The notes beneath the pieces are model-generated. The model was given only the letters and a program-made list of their open reading frames with translations, had not been told where the DNA came from and did no database searches. From assembly GCF_003284965.1 (NCBI RefSeq), contig NZ_QMEW01000015.1:51754-115753 (forward strand): a stretch of DNA of 64,000 bases. Direction: 5' to 3'. The number at the start of each line of letters is the position of its first letter. Position 1 is the first letter of the stretch. Source of the stretch: Mycolicibacterium sp. GF69. Its GTDB lineage: Bacteria > Actinomycetota > Actinomycetes > Mycobacteriales > Mycobacteriaceae. Shown here one piece after another: positions 8,278 through 16,756 of the stretch. The translations under genes were made by a program, and so were the position numbers.

Positions 8278-9135
8278 ATGCCGGAACTGCCCGAGGTCGA
8301 AGCACTCGCCGACCATTTGCGCCGCCACGCCGTCGGTCTGGTGATCCAGCGCATCGACGTAGCGGCGCTCTCGGTGCTCAAGACGTTCGACCCGCCGATC
8401 ACCGCGCTGCACGGCCAGACCGTCACCGGCGCCGGCCGCTGGGGCAAGTACCTCGGCCTGCAGGCCGGCGACCTGCACCTGATCACTCATCTGTCGCGGG
8501 CGGGATGGCTGCGATGGTCGGACAAACTGGCTGCCGCGCCGCTCAAGCCGGGCAAAGGCCCGATCGCGCTGCGAGTGCATCTCGGGGGCGACGGGGTGGG
8601 ATTCGACCTCACCGAGGCCGGCACGCAGAAGCGGCTCGCGGTGTGGGTGGTCGACGATCCGGTCAAGGTGCCCGGAATCGCAGGTCTGGGGCCCGACGCG
8701 CTGTCGTTGAGTCCCGAAGACCTGGCCACAGCGCTGGCGGGGAACAGTGGCCGAATCAAGACGGTGATCACCGACCAGAAGGTGATTGCGGGTATCGGCA
8801 ACGCCTACAGCGACGAGATCCTGCACGTCGCCCGGCTGTCGCCGTTCGCGACCGCGGCCAAGCTCACCGACGCGCAGTTGGCGGCGCTGCACGACGCGAT
8901 GATCGGGGTGCTCGGCGACGCGGTGACGCGGTCGGTCGGCCAGCAGGCCGCGACACTGAAGGGCGAGAAGCGCTCCGGGCTGCGGGTGCACGCCAGGACC
9001 GGTCTGCCCTGCCCGGTTTGCGGAGACACCGTGCGCGAGGTGTCGTTCGCGGACAAGTCTTTCCAGTACTGCCCGACCTGTCAGACGGGCGGAAAGGTGC
9101 TCGCCGATCGGCGGTTGTCGCGATTACTCAAATGA
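8278..9135 (+). CDS. Fpg/Nei-family DNA glycosylase-like protein
   Basis: This 285-residue protein belongs to the formamidopyrimidine-DNA glycosylase/endonuclease VIII family, which removes oxidised bases. The N-terminal PELPEVE supplies the catalytic Pro-Glu once Met is removed. GRWGKYLGL carries the beta-clamp Lys, and IAGIGNAYSDEIL forms the helix-two-turn-helix. The zinc finger is complete (two CxxC pairs near residues 246-270). In the zinc-finger hairpin the Arg used by E. coli Fpg just before F-Y-C appears to be Lys (DKSFQYC). The M. tuberculosis gene in this position (Rv0944) is annotated as a much shorter possible glycosylase. ATG 8278 gives the PELPEVE start. The 3' end overlaps the next gene convergently by 8 bases. 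Confidence 0.88.
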   Translation: MPELPEVEALADHLRRHAVGLVIQRIDVAALSVLKTFDPPITALHGQTVTGAGRWGKYLGLQAGDLHLITHLSRAGWLRWSDKLAAAPLKPGKGPIALRVHLGGDGVGFDLTEAGTQKRLAVWVVDDPVKVPGIAGLGPDALSLSPEDLATALAGNSGRIKTVITDQKVIAGIGNAYSDEILHVARLSPFATAAKLTDAQLAALHDAMIGVLGDAVTRSVGQQAATLKGEKRSGLRVHARTGLPCPVCGDTVREVSFADKSFQYCPTCQTGGKVLADRRLSRLLK

Positions 9136-9694
9136 TCCGGCAGTAGGAGCGGGTCGCGGCCGACAGTGCGTGCCGGTAGAGCGGATCGAGCTGACGGGCG
9201 TTGGCGACGGCCTCTGTCGCGTTGTTCAGCTCCGATGAGCAGCTAGGCCCGTGCAGCAAGTTCCATTGGCGCGCAACCTCTTCGACCATGATCTTGTTGA
9301 AACCGTCGATCTGCGAACGTGATTGGGACAGCTCGGGGGCGGTGGCGGGCGCGGTCGCGCTGTCGAACTTCCACTGCCCGAAGCGGGTGTACTCGATGCC
9401 TTCGGTGGCGTCGATCTGGTCGGTGAACAGCGTTCGGACGTAGTCCTGGTCGATACCGTGCGCCGCGGCGTCGGCGGCCACCGCGTCGAGAACCGCATCG
9501 GCGCGCTGGCGGTCCGTGATCGGGCCGCCGTTGATCCACTTGGTCGCCGCGACCGGGTCGGCGATGGCCAGTCGCTGTGCCGCGGTGTCGACCAGCCGGT
9601 ACAGCGGCTCGGCGGGTTGGGCCGCCGCGACCGCCTGGGAGGCCACGACGCACAGCGTCACCAGCAGCAATGTCGCCGTCCGCACAAGAACCAT
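9128..9694 (-). CDS. secreted chorismate mutase (AroQ-gamma type)
   Basis: This 188-residue protein begins with a signal peptide (MVLVRTATLLLVTLCVVASQ..AAAQ, cleavage near 24). An all-alpha AroQ domain of the periplasmic *MtCM type (M. tuberculosis Rv1885c) follows. PLYRLVDTAAQRLAIADPVAATKW carries the active-site Arg and Lys, and FNKIMVEEVARQWN forms a later helix. Two cysteines in the C-terminal half would allow the disulfide of this class. The reaction is chorismate to prephenate outside the cytoplasm, and its purpose there is unresolved. A second, cytosolic mutase is encoded at 18807-19070. The start is ATG at 9694. Confidence 0.9.
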   Translation of the reverse strand: MVLVRTATLLLVTLCVVASQAVAAAQPAEPLYRLVDTAAQRLAIADPVAATKWINGGPITDRQRADAVLDAVAADAAAHGIDQDYVRTLFTDQIDATEGIEYTRFGQWKFDSATAPATAPELSQSRSQIDGFNKIMVEEVARQWNLLHGPSCSSELNNATEAVANARQLDPLYRHALSAATRSYCRII

Positions 9695-9736
9695 GCAACG
9701 ATCTTGCCGCCCACCAAGCTGGCCTACTCTGTCGGG

Positions 9737-10486
9737 GTGACTCGGCAGAAGATCTTGATCACCGGAGCGAGTTCCGGCCTGGGTGCCGGTATGGCGCGAG
9801 CCTTCGCCGCTAAGGGCCGCGACCTCGCACTGTGCGCGCGCCGCAGCGACCGCCTCGACGAACTCAGGGCCGAACTGCTCGAGCGGCATCCCGGGATCAA
9901 CGTCGCGGTTGCCACGCTCGACGTCAACGATCATGAGCAGGTGCCGAAGGTGTTCGCCGAGCTCGCCGACGAACTCGGCGGCATCGACCGCATCATCGTG
10001 AACGCGGGCGTCGGCAAGGGAGCGCCGCTCGGCACCGGCAAACTGTGGGCGAACAAGGCCACGATCGAGACCAATCTCGTTGCGGCGCTTGTCCAGATCG
10101 AGACCGCACTCGAGATGTTCAAGGAAGCGGGCGGCGGTCATCTGGTGCTGGTTTCCTCGGTGCTCGGGAACAAGGGCGTGCCGGGGGTAAAGGCCGCCTA
10201 CGCCGCGAGCAAGGCCGGGGTGACTTCGCTCGGTGAGTCGCTGCGCGCGGAGTACGCACGCGGACCGATCAAGGTGACCGTCCTCGAACCCGGCTACATC
10301 GAATCCGAGATGACGGCAAAGTCCGCCTCGACGATGTTGATGGTGGACAACGAGACCGGCGTGCTGGCGATGGTCGGCGTCATCGAACGCGAAAGCGGCC
10401 GCGCGGCGGTGCCGTGGTGGCCGTGGGCGCCGTTGGTCCAGCTGATGAAGGTGTTACCGCCGCAGCTGATGAAGCCGTTCACCTAG
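9737..10486 (+). CDS. SDR-family oxidoreductase (Rv0945-like)
   Basis: This 249-residue classical short-chain dehydrogenase has the cofactor motif TGASSGLGAGMA at the N-terminus. ARR at the end of beta-2 favours NADP(H), and NAG appears as VNAGVGKG. The catalytic Ser is in LVSSVLG and the Tyr-Lys pair in AAYAASKAG. The length and position match M. tuberculosis Rv0945 (253 residues). The start is GTG at 9737 and the substrate is unknown. Thirteen-base tandem repeats follow the stop codon. Confidence 0.9.
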   Translation: MTRQKILITGASSGLGAGMARAFAAKGRDLALCARRSDRLDELRAELLERHPGINVAVATLDVNDHEQVPKVFAELADELGGIDRIIVNAGVGKGAPLGTGKLWANKATIETNLVAALVQIETALEMFKEAGGGHLVLVSSVLGNKGVPGVKAAYAASKAGVTSLGESLRAEYARGPIKVTVLEPGYIESEMTAKSASTMLMVDNETGVLAMVGVIERESGRAAVPWWPWAPLVQLMKVLPPQLMKPFT

Positions 10487-10491
10487 ATTTA

Positions 10492-10543
10492 TGTGTGGGG
10501 CCTTTGTGTGGGACCTTCGTGTAAGACCTTCGTGTAGAGGCCC
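10492..10543. repeat. four tandem imperfect 13-bp repeats
   Basis: Starting 5 bases after a stop codon are four consecutive 13-base units: TGTGTGGGGCCTT, TGTGTGGGACCTT, CGTGTAAGACCTT and CGTGTAGAGGCCC. Neighbouring units differ by 2 to 4 bases at first and more at the end. They lie 45 bases upstream of the next gene's start. They could be iterated regulator sites or a small satellite. Confidence 0.75.
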
Positions 10544-10588
10544 GCGGTTCGGGGTAATCCGCAGCGCTAGTTCCTATTGGAGGTTTTG

Positions 10589-11578
10589 ATGCGGGTACTG
10601 CTGACCGGGGGGACCGGTTTTGTCGGAGCGTGGACGGCCAAGGCCGTGGCCGAAGCGGGACACCAGGTGCGGTTTTTGGTTCGCGACCCTGCGCGGCTGG
10701 AGACCAGCGCCGCGCAGATCGGTGTCGACACCGGCGATTACGCGGTCGGCGACATCGCCGACGCCGACTCGACGGCCGCGGCCATCCAGGGCTGCGACGC
10801 CGTAATCCACTCGGCGGCAATGGTATCGACCGACCCGCGGCAGGCCGACAAGATGCTGCGTACCAACCTCGACGGCGCCCACAACGTACTCGGCCTGGCA
10901 GCGGATCGGGGACTTGACCCGATCGTGCATGTGTCCAGCTTCACCGCGCTGTTCGACCCGGATTGCAGTGTGCTGCACGCGGATCTCCCCGTGGTGGGCG
11001 GAACCGACGGCTACGGGAAGTCCAAGGCCGAGGTCGAGAAGTACGCACGCAGTCTGCAGGACGCGGGTGCGCCGGTGAGCATCACCTACCCGGGCATGGT
11101 GCTCGGCCCGCCCGCCGGAAACCAGTTCGGCGAAGCGGCCGAAGGTGTTCAAGCCGCGATCCAGATGCGCGGGGTGCCGGGCCGCGGCGGCGCCTGGATC
11201 GTGGTCGACGTGCGGGACCTGGCCGCCCTGCACGCAGCGCTTCTGGAACCGAACAAGGGGCCGCGACGATATATGGCCGGCGGCAAGCGAGTTCCCATCG
11301 CGGATCTCGCGTCGATGATCGGAAACGCCGCGAACCAGTCGCTTCGGGTGTACCCGGTGCCGGACACGTTACTGCGCAACCTCGGACGGCTGATCGACGT
11401 CGTCGGACCCCTTCTGCCGTTCGATACGCCGGTGACCGAGGCCGCGATGCAGTACTACACGCAGATGCCGTCCTCCGACGACTCACCGAGTGAAACCGAG
11501 CTCGCGATCACCTACCGCGATCCGCAGGAAACGCTGGCAGACACGGTTGCCGGACTGCGGCAGGTCGGCAGGCTGTAG
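10589..11578 (+). CDS. NAD(P)-dependent epimerase/dehydratase family protein
   Basis: This 329-residue extended Rossmann dehydrogenase has the nucleotide motif GGTGFVG at residues 8-14 and VRDPARLE ending beta-2. HSAAMVSTDP and HVSSFTALFD carry the substrate-side Ser/Thr, and DGYGKSKAEVEKY holds the catalytic Tyr-Lys. It resembles dihydroflavonol-reductase/hydroxysteroid-type reductases, with unknown substrate. ATG 10589 was chosen over an in-frame ATG 12 bases upstream because GGAGG lies 6 bases before it. The upstream 13-bp tandem repeats occupy the likely promoter region. Confidence 0.88.
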   Translation: MRVLLTGGTGFVGAWTAKAVAEAGHQVRFLVRDPARLETSAAQIGVDTGDYAVGDIADADSTAAAIQGCDAVIHSAAMVSTDPRQADKMLRTNLDGAHNVLGLAADRGLDPIVHVSSFTALFDPDCSVLHADLPVVGGTDGYGKSKAEVEKYARSLQDAGAPVSITYPGMVLGPPAGNQFGEAAEGVQAAIQMRGVPGRGGAWIVVDVRDLAALHAALLEPNKGPRRYMAGGKRVPIADLASMIGNAANQSLRVYPVPDTLLRNLGRLIDVVGPLLPFDTPVTEAAMQYYTQMPSSDDSPSETELAITYRDPQETLADTVAGLRQVGRL

Positions 11579-11636
11579 GCACATCGGCGCACAGTTCGAG
11601 GTTTCAGCAAGCGCTCATGGTGGTAGCCCTAGCGAC

Positions 11637-12014
11637 ATGAACGTGGAACTGACGAAGATGATGCCCCTGTTGTTCTCGGGTGCCGCGGCAGTTGCGATCG
11701 CCGTTGCGCCGGTGGCCGCCGCGCAACCGGCGCCGCCGCCATGTGTCAACGCCGACGGCACCCCGTGTGCCGGTGTCGGCAATATCGATGCCTCACCCGG
11801 TGGTGGCGCGGACGTGAACGTTCCCGGTGGTCCGCAGGGCACCGCTGACGGTGGCGGTGCTGCCGGTGTGATACCGGGTGGACCCGGCGGGACGGCTGGA
11901 CCGGGCGGTGCGAGCGGGTCGCTGGCTCCGAACGGACCCGGCGGAACGGCCGGACCTGGCGGCGCGAGCGGTTGCCTGCCGAACGTGGGATGCGTGAACA
12001 TCCCGGCGCCGTAA
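11637..12014 (+). CDS. secreted Gly/Pro-rich low-complexity protein
   Basis: This 125-residue protein has a signal peptide (hydrophobic to about residue 28, AAAQPAP after it). A short Cys-containing head (PPCVNADGTPC) follows, then a Gly/Pro/Ala repeat region with two copies of a GPGGTAGPGGASG unit, and a C-terminal CLPNVGCVNIPAP. The four cysteines at both ends may form disulfides. Such small exported repeat proteins are mycobacterium-typical and uncharacterised. ATG 11637 gives the signal peptide. A strong hairpin follows 33 bases after the stop codon. Confidence 0.75.
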   Translation: MNVELTKMMPLLFSGAAAVAIAVAPVAAAQPAPPPCVNADGTPCAGVGNIDASPGGGADVNVPGGPQGTADGGGAAGVIPGGPGGTAGPGGASGSLAPNGPGGTAGPGGASGCLPNVGCVNIPAP

Positions 12015-12046
12015 ACCACCCACTAGTTCGACCTGGCGCTCAGCTT

Positions 12047-12080
12047 CGCGGCGCACGCTTGTCGGTAGGCGTGCGCCGCG
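12047..12080 (+). terminator. GC-rich hairpin terminator
   Basis: Perfect 12-bp arms (CGCGGCGCACGC / GCGTGCGCCGCG) flank a 10-base loop, 33 bases after the stop of the secreted protein gene. There is no T-tract. This is the most stable simple hairpin in the intergenic DNA of the window. Confidence 0.7.
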
Positions 12081-12225
12081 CTGCGCTGCGCGGGCCAGAG
12101 GATTTTGGCTGAGTGAGGGCCTAATCAGGACGTTCGGTGGTGAGGCAAGATTCGGCGATCTGAGCGAGTTTGACGAGCCAGAAGCAACGCCTACACCAGC
12201 GATTTCTTGTAACACTTGACGAACC

Positions 12226-12241
12226 GTTGGGTTTTCCCAAC
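12226..12241. promoter_or_regulatory. candidate operator of the HTH regulator gene
   Basis: GTTGGG-TTTT-CCCAAC is a perfect 6-bp inverted repeat. It starts 6 bases after TTGAC (12216-12220, a possible -35) and lies 11 bases upstream of the HTH gene start. The position is ideal for autorepression by the HTH protein. The rest of the gap (12081-12215) shows nothing I can name. Confidence 0.45.
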
Positions 12242-12251
12242 ACTGTGTGCT

Positions 12252-12572
12252 GTGAGTCCGGTGAAACGGGGTAAGGCGCTCCCCATCCACAACCGCATCG
12301 GTGTCCTGCGCGCCGAGCGGCGGATGACACGGGCCGAGCTCGCCGCGCTGATCGATGTGAACCCGCAGACAGTCGGCGCGCTCGAACGCGGTGACCACTA
12401 TCCGAGCCTGGACCTCGCGTTCCGGATCTGCGATGTCTTCGGTCTGCCCGTCGAGGCGGTGTTCTCCCGCACCGAGTTCACCCCGTTGTCCACCGAGCTC
12501 TACCGCAGGAACACCCCATCGCAAGGAGGCCATCCCGATGTCCCCGACGTCCCCGTCGACCCGGCAAGCTGA
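12252..12572 (+). CDS. XRE-family HTH transcriptional regulator
   Basis: This 106-residue protein is made almost entirely of a Cro/C1-type helix-turn-helix at residues 14-70 (NRIGVLRAERRMTRAELAAL.. VNPQTVGALERGDHYPSL). A short tail follows. It is the type of compact regulator that is usually encoded just before a membrane protein of unknown function. That holds here: the next gene starts inside its last 35 bases. GTG 12252 was taken as start because the upstream frame would include the putative operator. An autoregulated two-gene unit is likely. Confidence 0.8.
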   Translation: MSPVKRGKALPIHNRIGVLRAERRMTRAELAALIDVNPQTVGALERGDHYPSLDLAFRICDVFGLPVEAVFSRTEFTPLSTELYRRNTPSQGGHPDVPDVPVDPAS

Positions 12573-13092
12573 CCAGAACTTGATCGACCGGTACCAGGAC
12601 TACCGGACGAGGCGGTTCCTCAAACATGAACGCACATACGCGAATTCGCTTTCCAGTTGGCGCACGCAACGCCGGCGACGGATTCTTGTTGGCGGACTGG
12701 TTATCACGTTCGCGGTCTTGTTCGGGGTGAGCGTCTCGAGTGCGTTGGGGCTGCGCTGGGCGCCCCTGCTGTGGCTGGGTGCGTGCGTCGTCTTCTTGCC
12801 GCTGTGGATGATGTTGCAGATCGTGTCCGGCAGGCAAGGAGACGCCCCCGAAGCGGCCCTCGACGAGTACGAGGTGCAGCAGCGCAACAGCGCCCGCTCG
12901 ATCGGCCTGACGATCACCCAGAACCTGATGCTCGTACCTATCGGCTACCTGCTGGTCGCATCAATCTTCCTGCCGGACACCAACGTCGACGTGGCCTACA
13001 CCGGTGCGCTGATGTCGCTGGCCGTGCTGGTCTTCGGCGGTTGTGCGCCCGCGATGATGCTGGGCTGGAGCCGGCCTGATCCCGACGCCTGA
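12538..13092 (+). CDS. membrane protein paired with the HTH regulator
   Basis: This 184-residue protein has a charged N-terminus with many Arg/Tyr. Four predicted membrane segments follow in two hairpins, at about residues 51-70, 75-97, 124-146 and 154-176, with an acidic loop between the hairpins. The start is ATG 12538 behind a strong AAGGAGG, overlapping the HTH gene by 35 bases. The family is unknown to me. The coupling suggests that its level is set by the HTH protein. Confidence 0.7.
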   Translation: MSPTSPSTRQADQNLIDRYQDYRTRRFLKHERTYANSLSSWRTQRRRRILVGGLVITFAVLFGVSVSSALGLRWAPLLWLGACVVFLPLWMMLQIVSGRQGDAPEAALDEYEVQQRNSARSIGLTITQNLMLVPIGYLLVASIFLPDTNVDVAYTGALMSLAVLVFGGCAPAMMLGWSRPDPDA

Positions 13093-13160
13093 ACTCGGGC
13101 CGTCAGCCGGGAATCCCTGTGTCGGTAGAGTCGTCGGCAACAGCCGTAGAAAGGATCCCG

Positions 13161-13526
13161 ATGCTCGCCCTGACCACCTGGACCGCAGGACTGCTCGTCG
13201 CGACAGGGGTGATCGCGTACATCGTCAGCGGAGCGGTCAGCGTCACCGCGCTGATCCCGGCATTTGTCGGCATCCTGCTGCTCATCACCGCGCTCATCGG
13301 GCGTCGCTCCGAGCGGGCGCGCAAACACGCGATGCACGCCGCCCTCGCGATCGCGCTGCTCGCCGCGCTGGGTGCGCTGCGCAACGTGTTCGGGCTCGGC
13401 GAGGTTTTCGCCGGCACGGCCGAGCGGCCCGCCGCCGTCATCACCAGCACGATCATGTTCGTGTTGTTGCTGGCGTACCTGATCGCCGGTGTGCGGTCGT
13501 TCGTGAAGGCCCGCGCCGCGCGCTGA
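13161..13526 (+). CDS. small four-TM membrane protein
   Basis: This 121-residue hydrophobic protein has four predicted membrane segments (about residues 5-24, 28-47, 58-77 and 93-112), separated by a basic loop (GRRSERARKH). ATG 13161 has AGAAAGGA at good spacing and gives a more natural N-terminus than the GTG at 13119. It is adjacent to the HTH/membrane pair and convergent with pgi, with stop codons 1 base apart. No function can be assigned. Confidence 0.7.
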   Translation: MLALTTWTAGLLVATGVIAYIVSGAVSVTALIPAFVGILLLITALIGRRSERARKHAMHAALAIALLAALGALRNVFGLGEVFAGTAERPAAVITSTIMFVLLLAYLIAGVRSFVKARAAR

Positions 13527-13527
13527 G

Positions 13528-15189
13528 TCAGGCGGGCCGACCGCGCTCGCTGCGGTACCTGCGCACCAGCGCATCGGTCGACGAGTCCGACTGTTCGGCC
13601 GGGGAGCCCTCGCCGGTGATGACCGGCAGCAACGCCTTGGCTTGGGTCTTGCCGAGTTCGACACCCCACTGGTCGAACGAGTCGATGCCCCAGACGATCC
13701 CTTCGGTGAACACCTGGTGTTCGTAGAGCGCGATCAACTGGCCCAGCACCGACGGCGTCAGCTTGGCCGCCAGAATCGACGTGGTGGGCCGGTTGCCGGG
13801 CATCACCTTGTGCGGCACCACATTCGGCGGCGTTTGTTCTGCGGCGATTTCCTCGGCGGTCTTGCCGAACGCGAGCACCTGCGTCTGCGCGAAGAAGTTG
13901 CTCATCAACAGGTCGTGCATGCTGCCCGTGCCGTCGGCGGTCGGCAGGTCGTCGGTCGGCTGGGAGAAGCCGATGAAGTCGGCCGGCACCAGACGCGTGC
14001 CCTGGTGCAGCAGTTGGTAGAACGCATGCTGGCCGTTGGTCCCCGGCTCGCCCCAGAAGATCTCACCGGTGCTTGTGGTGACCGGCGATCCGTCGGCGCG
14101 CACCGACTTGCCGTTGGACTCCATCGTCAGCTGCTGCAGATAAGCGGCAAACCGCGACAGGTCGTTCGAATAGGGCAGCACCGCACGGGTTTCAGCGCCG
14201 AAGAACTCGTTGTACCAGAGCCCGATCAGGCCGAGCAGCGCCGGCACGTTCGATTCCAGTGGTGCGGTGCGGAAGTGCTCGTCGACGATGTGGAAGCCGG
14301 AAAGGAACTCGGCGAAACGTTCGCGGCCGATGACGGCCATCACGCTCAAACCGATTGCGCTGTCGACCGAATAGCGGCCACCGACCCAGTCCCAGAACCC
14401 GAACATGTTCTCGGTGTTGATGCCGAAATCGTCGACCAGTTTCTTGTTCGTCGACACCGCGACGAAATGCCTCGACACCGCCGCATCGCCGAGCGCATCG
14501 GTGAGCCAGCGCCGCGCCGCCGTCGCATTGGTCAACGTCTCGAGCGTCGAGAACGTCTTGGAAGCGACGATGAAAAGCGTTGTGGCGGGATCCAGTCCGT
14601 CGAGCTTGGCCACCAGGTCCGCCGGATCCACATTGGAGACGAACCGCGCCGAGATCCCGGCGTCGGCGTAGTGGCGCAGCCCCAGCGTCACCATCGCCGG
14701 ACCCAGATCCGAACCGCCGATGCCGATGTTGACCACAGTGGTGATGCGCTCCCCGGTGGCGCCAGTCCACTCGCCGCTGCGCAACCGGTCGGTGAAGTCG
14801 CCCATCTTGTCAAGCACCTCGTGGACGTCGGCGACGACGTTTTGCCCGTCGACCACCAGTTCGGCATCGCGAGACAACCGCAGCGCCGTGTGCAGCACGG
14901 CGCGGTCCTCGGAGGGGTTGATGTGCGCGCCGGCGAACATCGCGTCGCGCTTCTGCTCCAAACCCGCGGTGCGCGCCAGGTCGACCAAGAGATTCAGCGT
15001 CTCCCGGGTGACCCGGTGCTTGCTGTAGTCGACGTAGAGATCGCCCACCGTGGTGGCGAGTTCGGTGCCGCGCGCCCGATCCTCGTCGAACAGTTCGCGC
15101 AGGTGTCTGGAGCCGATCTCGTCGTGATGCCGTTGCAAGGCCTGCCAGGCCGGAGTCGACGCGATATCGGGAATCTGCTCGGCACTCAT
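13528..15189 (-). CDS. pgi: glucose-6-phosphate isomerase
   Basis: This enzyme interconverts glucose 6-phosphate and fructose 6-phosphate in glycolysis and gluconeogenesis. The 553 residues equal the length of M. tuberculosis Pgi. Family signatures include [14 protein letters not shown], the phosphate-binding [14 protein letters not shown] and [17 protein letters not shown] near the C-terminus, which holds the catalytic Lys. ATG 15189 (MSAEQIPDI) has AGGG 8 bases before it. A GTG 6 bases upstream is the alternative. It is divergent from the aldehyde dehydrogenase gene. Confidence 0.97.
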   Translation of the reverse strand: MSAEQIPDIASTPAWQALQRHHDEIGSRHLRELFDEDRARGTELATTVGDLYVDYSKHRVTRETLNLLVDLARTAGLEQKRDAMFAGAHINPSEDRAVLHTALRLSRDAELVVDGQNVVADVHEVLDKMGDFTDRLRSGEWTGATGERITTVVNIGIGGSDLGPAMVTLGLRHYADAGISARFVSNVDPADLVAKLDGLDPATTLFIVASKTFSTLETLTNATAARRWLTDALGDAAVSRHFVAVSTNKKLVDDFGINTENMFGFWDWVGGRYSVDSAIGLSVMAVIGRERFAEFLSGFHIVDEHFRTAPLESNVPALLGLIGLWYNEFFGAETRAVLPYSNDLSRFAAYLQQLTMESNGKSVRADGSPVTTSTGEIFWGEPGTNGQHAFYQLLHQGTRLVPADFIGFSQPTDDLPTADGTGSMHDLLMSNFFAQTQVLAFGKTAEEIAAEQTPPNVVPHKVMPGNRPTTSILAAKLTPSVLGQLIALYEHQVFTEGIVWGIDSFDQWGVELGKTQAKALLPVITGEGSPAEQSDSSTDALVRRYRSERGRPA

Positions 15190-15237
15190 GGACACGACCC
15201 TAATGCGGCGAAATGGCCAAAGGTGTAATCAAGAACT

Positions 15238-16698
15238 ATGGATACCGCGAAGCTGCTGTCGTCTGTGCCCACCGGATTGTGGATCGGCGGTGAGGAGCGC
15301 CCGTCGAGCGGGGGGAGCCCGTCGACCTTCGATGTGCTCGACCCGTCCGACGACCGGGTGCTGACGTCCGTCGCGAACGCGACCGCCGAGGATGCGATCG
15401 CCGCGCTCGACGCCGCCTGCGCGGTGCAGAGCGAATGGGCCGCCACCGCACCCCGCGAGCGGGGCGAGATCCTGCGCGCGGTGTTCGACAAGATCACCGA
15501 CCGCGCCGAGGACATCGCTACGCTGATGACCCTGGAGATGGGCAAGGTGTTGCGCGAGAGCATGGGTGAGGTCACCTACGGCGCCGAGTTCTTCCGCTGG
15601 TTCGCCGAGGAGGCGGTGCGCGTCCACGGGCGCTATATGGGGGCCCCCGCCGGCAGCGGTCGCGTCCTGGTCACCAAGCAACCGGTCGGGCCGTGCTACG
15701 CGATCACGCCGTGGAACTTCCCGCTGGCGATGGGTACACGCAAGATCGGCCCGGCGCTGGCCGCGGGTTGCACGATGATCGTCAAGCCCGCGCAGGAGAC
15801 ACCGCTGACCATGTTGCTGCTGGCCAAGCTGATGGACGAGGCGGGCCTGCCCAAGGGTGTGCTGTCGGTGCTGCCGACGAAGAGCCCCGGTGACGTGACC
15901 GCCGCGCTGATCGACGACGGCCGGCTGCGCAAGCTGACCTTCACCGGCTCGACAGGCGTCGGCAAGGCGCTGGTCAAACAGTCGGCGGACAAACTGCTGC
16001 GCACCTCGATGGAACTCGGCGGCAATGCGCCGTTTGTCGTGTTCGACGACGCCGACGTGGACGCCGCCGTCGACGGCGCGATCCTGGCCAAGATGCGCAA
16101 CGGAGGGGAGGCCTGCACCGCGGCCAACCGCTTCCATGTCGCGAACTCGGTGCGCGAGGAGTTCACCGACAAACTGGTCAAGCGGATGAGCGAATTCACC
16201 CTCGGCAAGGGACTCGATGAATCGGCCACGCTGGGCCCGCTGATAAACGCCAAGCAGGTCGCCACGGTCACCGAGCTGGTCTCCGACGCGGTGTCGCGCG
16301 GCGCGACGGTCGCGGTCGGCGGCGTCGCCCCCGAGGGTGCGGGCAACTTCTATCCGGCCACGGTGCTGGCCGACGTGCCCGCCGACGCCCGGATCTTCTC
16401 CGAGGAGGTGTTCGGGCCCGTCGCCCCCATCACCGGCTTCGACACCGAGGAAGAGGGCATCGCGGCGGCCAACGACACCGAGTACGGTTTGGCCGCCTAC
16501 ATCTACACCCGGTCGCTGGACCGCGCGCTGCGCGTTGCCGATGCCATCGAGTCCGGCATGGTCGGCGTCAATCGCGGTGTGATCTCCGACCCCGCCGCGC
16601 CGTTCGGCGGCGTCAAGGAATCCGGTTTCGGCCGCGAGGGCGGGTTCGAGGGCATCGACGAGTACCTCGAGATCAAGTACATCGCGTTGACGAAGTAG
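15238..16698 (+). CDS. NAD(P)-dependent aldehyde dehydrogenase (succinate-semialdehyde type)
   Basis: This 486-residue member of the ALDH superfamily has general base Glu259 (ELGG) and nucleophile Cys293 (GGEACTAANR). Other signatures are the cofactor loop FTGSTGVGKAL and PWNFPLAMGTRKIGPALAAG. The closest textbook subgroup by motif is GabD (succinate or glutarate semialdehyde dehydrogenase), including the C-terminal ...GRECG-like region PFGGVKESGFGREGG. It is not flanked by GABA transaminase, so the substrate is inferred only from the family. The start is ATG 15238, 48 bases from the divergent pgi start. Confidence 0.88.
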   Translation: MDTAKLLSSVPTGLWIGGEERPSSGGSPSTFDVLDPSDDRVLTSVANATAEDAIAALDAACAVQSEWAATAPRERGEILRAVFDKITDRAEDIATLMTLEMGKVLRESMGEVTYGAEFFRWFAEEAVRVHGRYMGAPAGSGRVLVTKQPVGPCYAITPWNFPLAMGTRKIGPALAAGCTMIVKPAQETPLTMLLLAKLMDEAGLPKGVLSVLPTKSPGDVTAALIDDGRLRKLTFTGSTGVGKALVKQSADKLLRTSMELGGNAPFVVFDDADVDAAVDGAILAKMRNGGEACTAANRFHVANSVREEFTDKLVKRMSEFTLGKGLDESATLGPLINAKQVATVTELVSDAVSRGATVAVGGVAPEGAGNFYPATVLADVPADARIFSEEVFGPVAPITGFDTEEEGIAAANDTEYGLAAYIYTRSLDRALRVADAIESGMVGVNRGVISDPAAPFGGVKESGFGREGGFEGIDEYLEIKYIALTK

Positions 16699-16756
16699 CC
16701 CGACACGCCGCCGCGCCTGCCACCCCGCGTCCGTCGGCGCAGGCAAGATTTCCCGA

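Noticed and set aside
11615..12019. Gly/Pro-rich minus-strand frame opposite the secreted repeat protein
   Set aside because: A reverse reading of a Gly/Pro repeat again gives Gly/Pro. The plus strand has the signal peptide and cysteine pattern.
12121..12330. Cys/Arg-rich minus-strand frame before the HTH gene, suggestive of a transposase scrap
   Set aside because: Too short, no catalytic motif, and it overlaps the promoter and start of the HTH gene.
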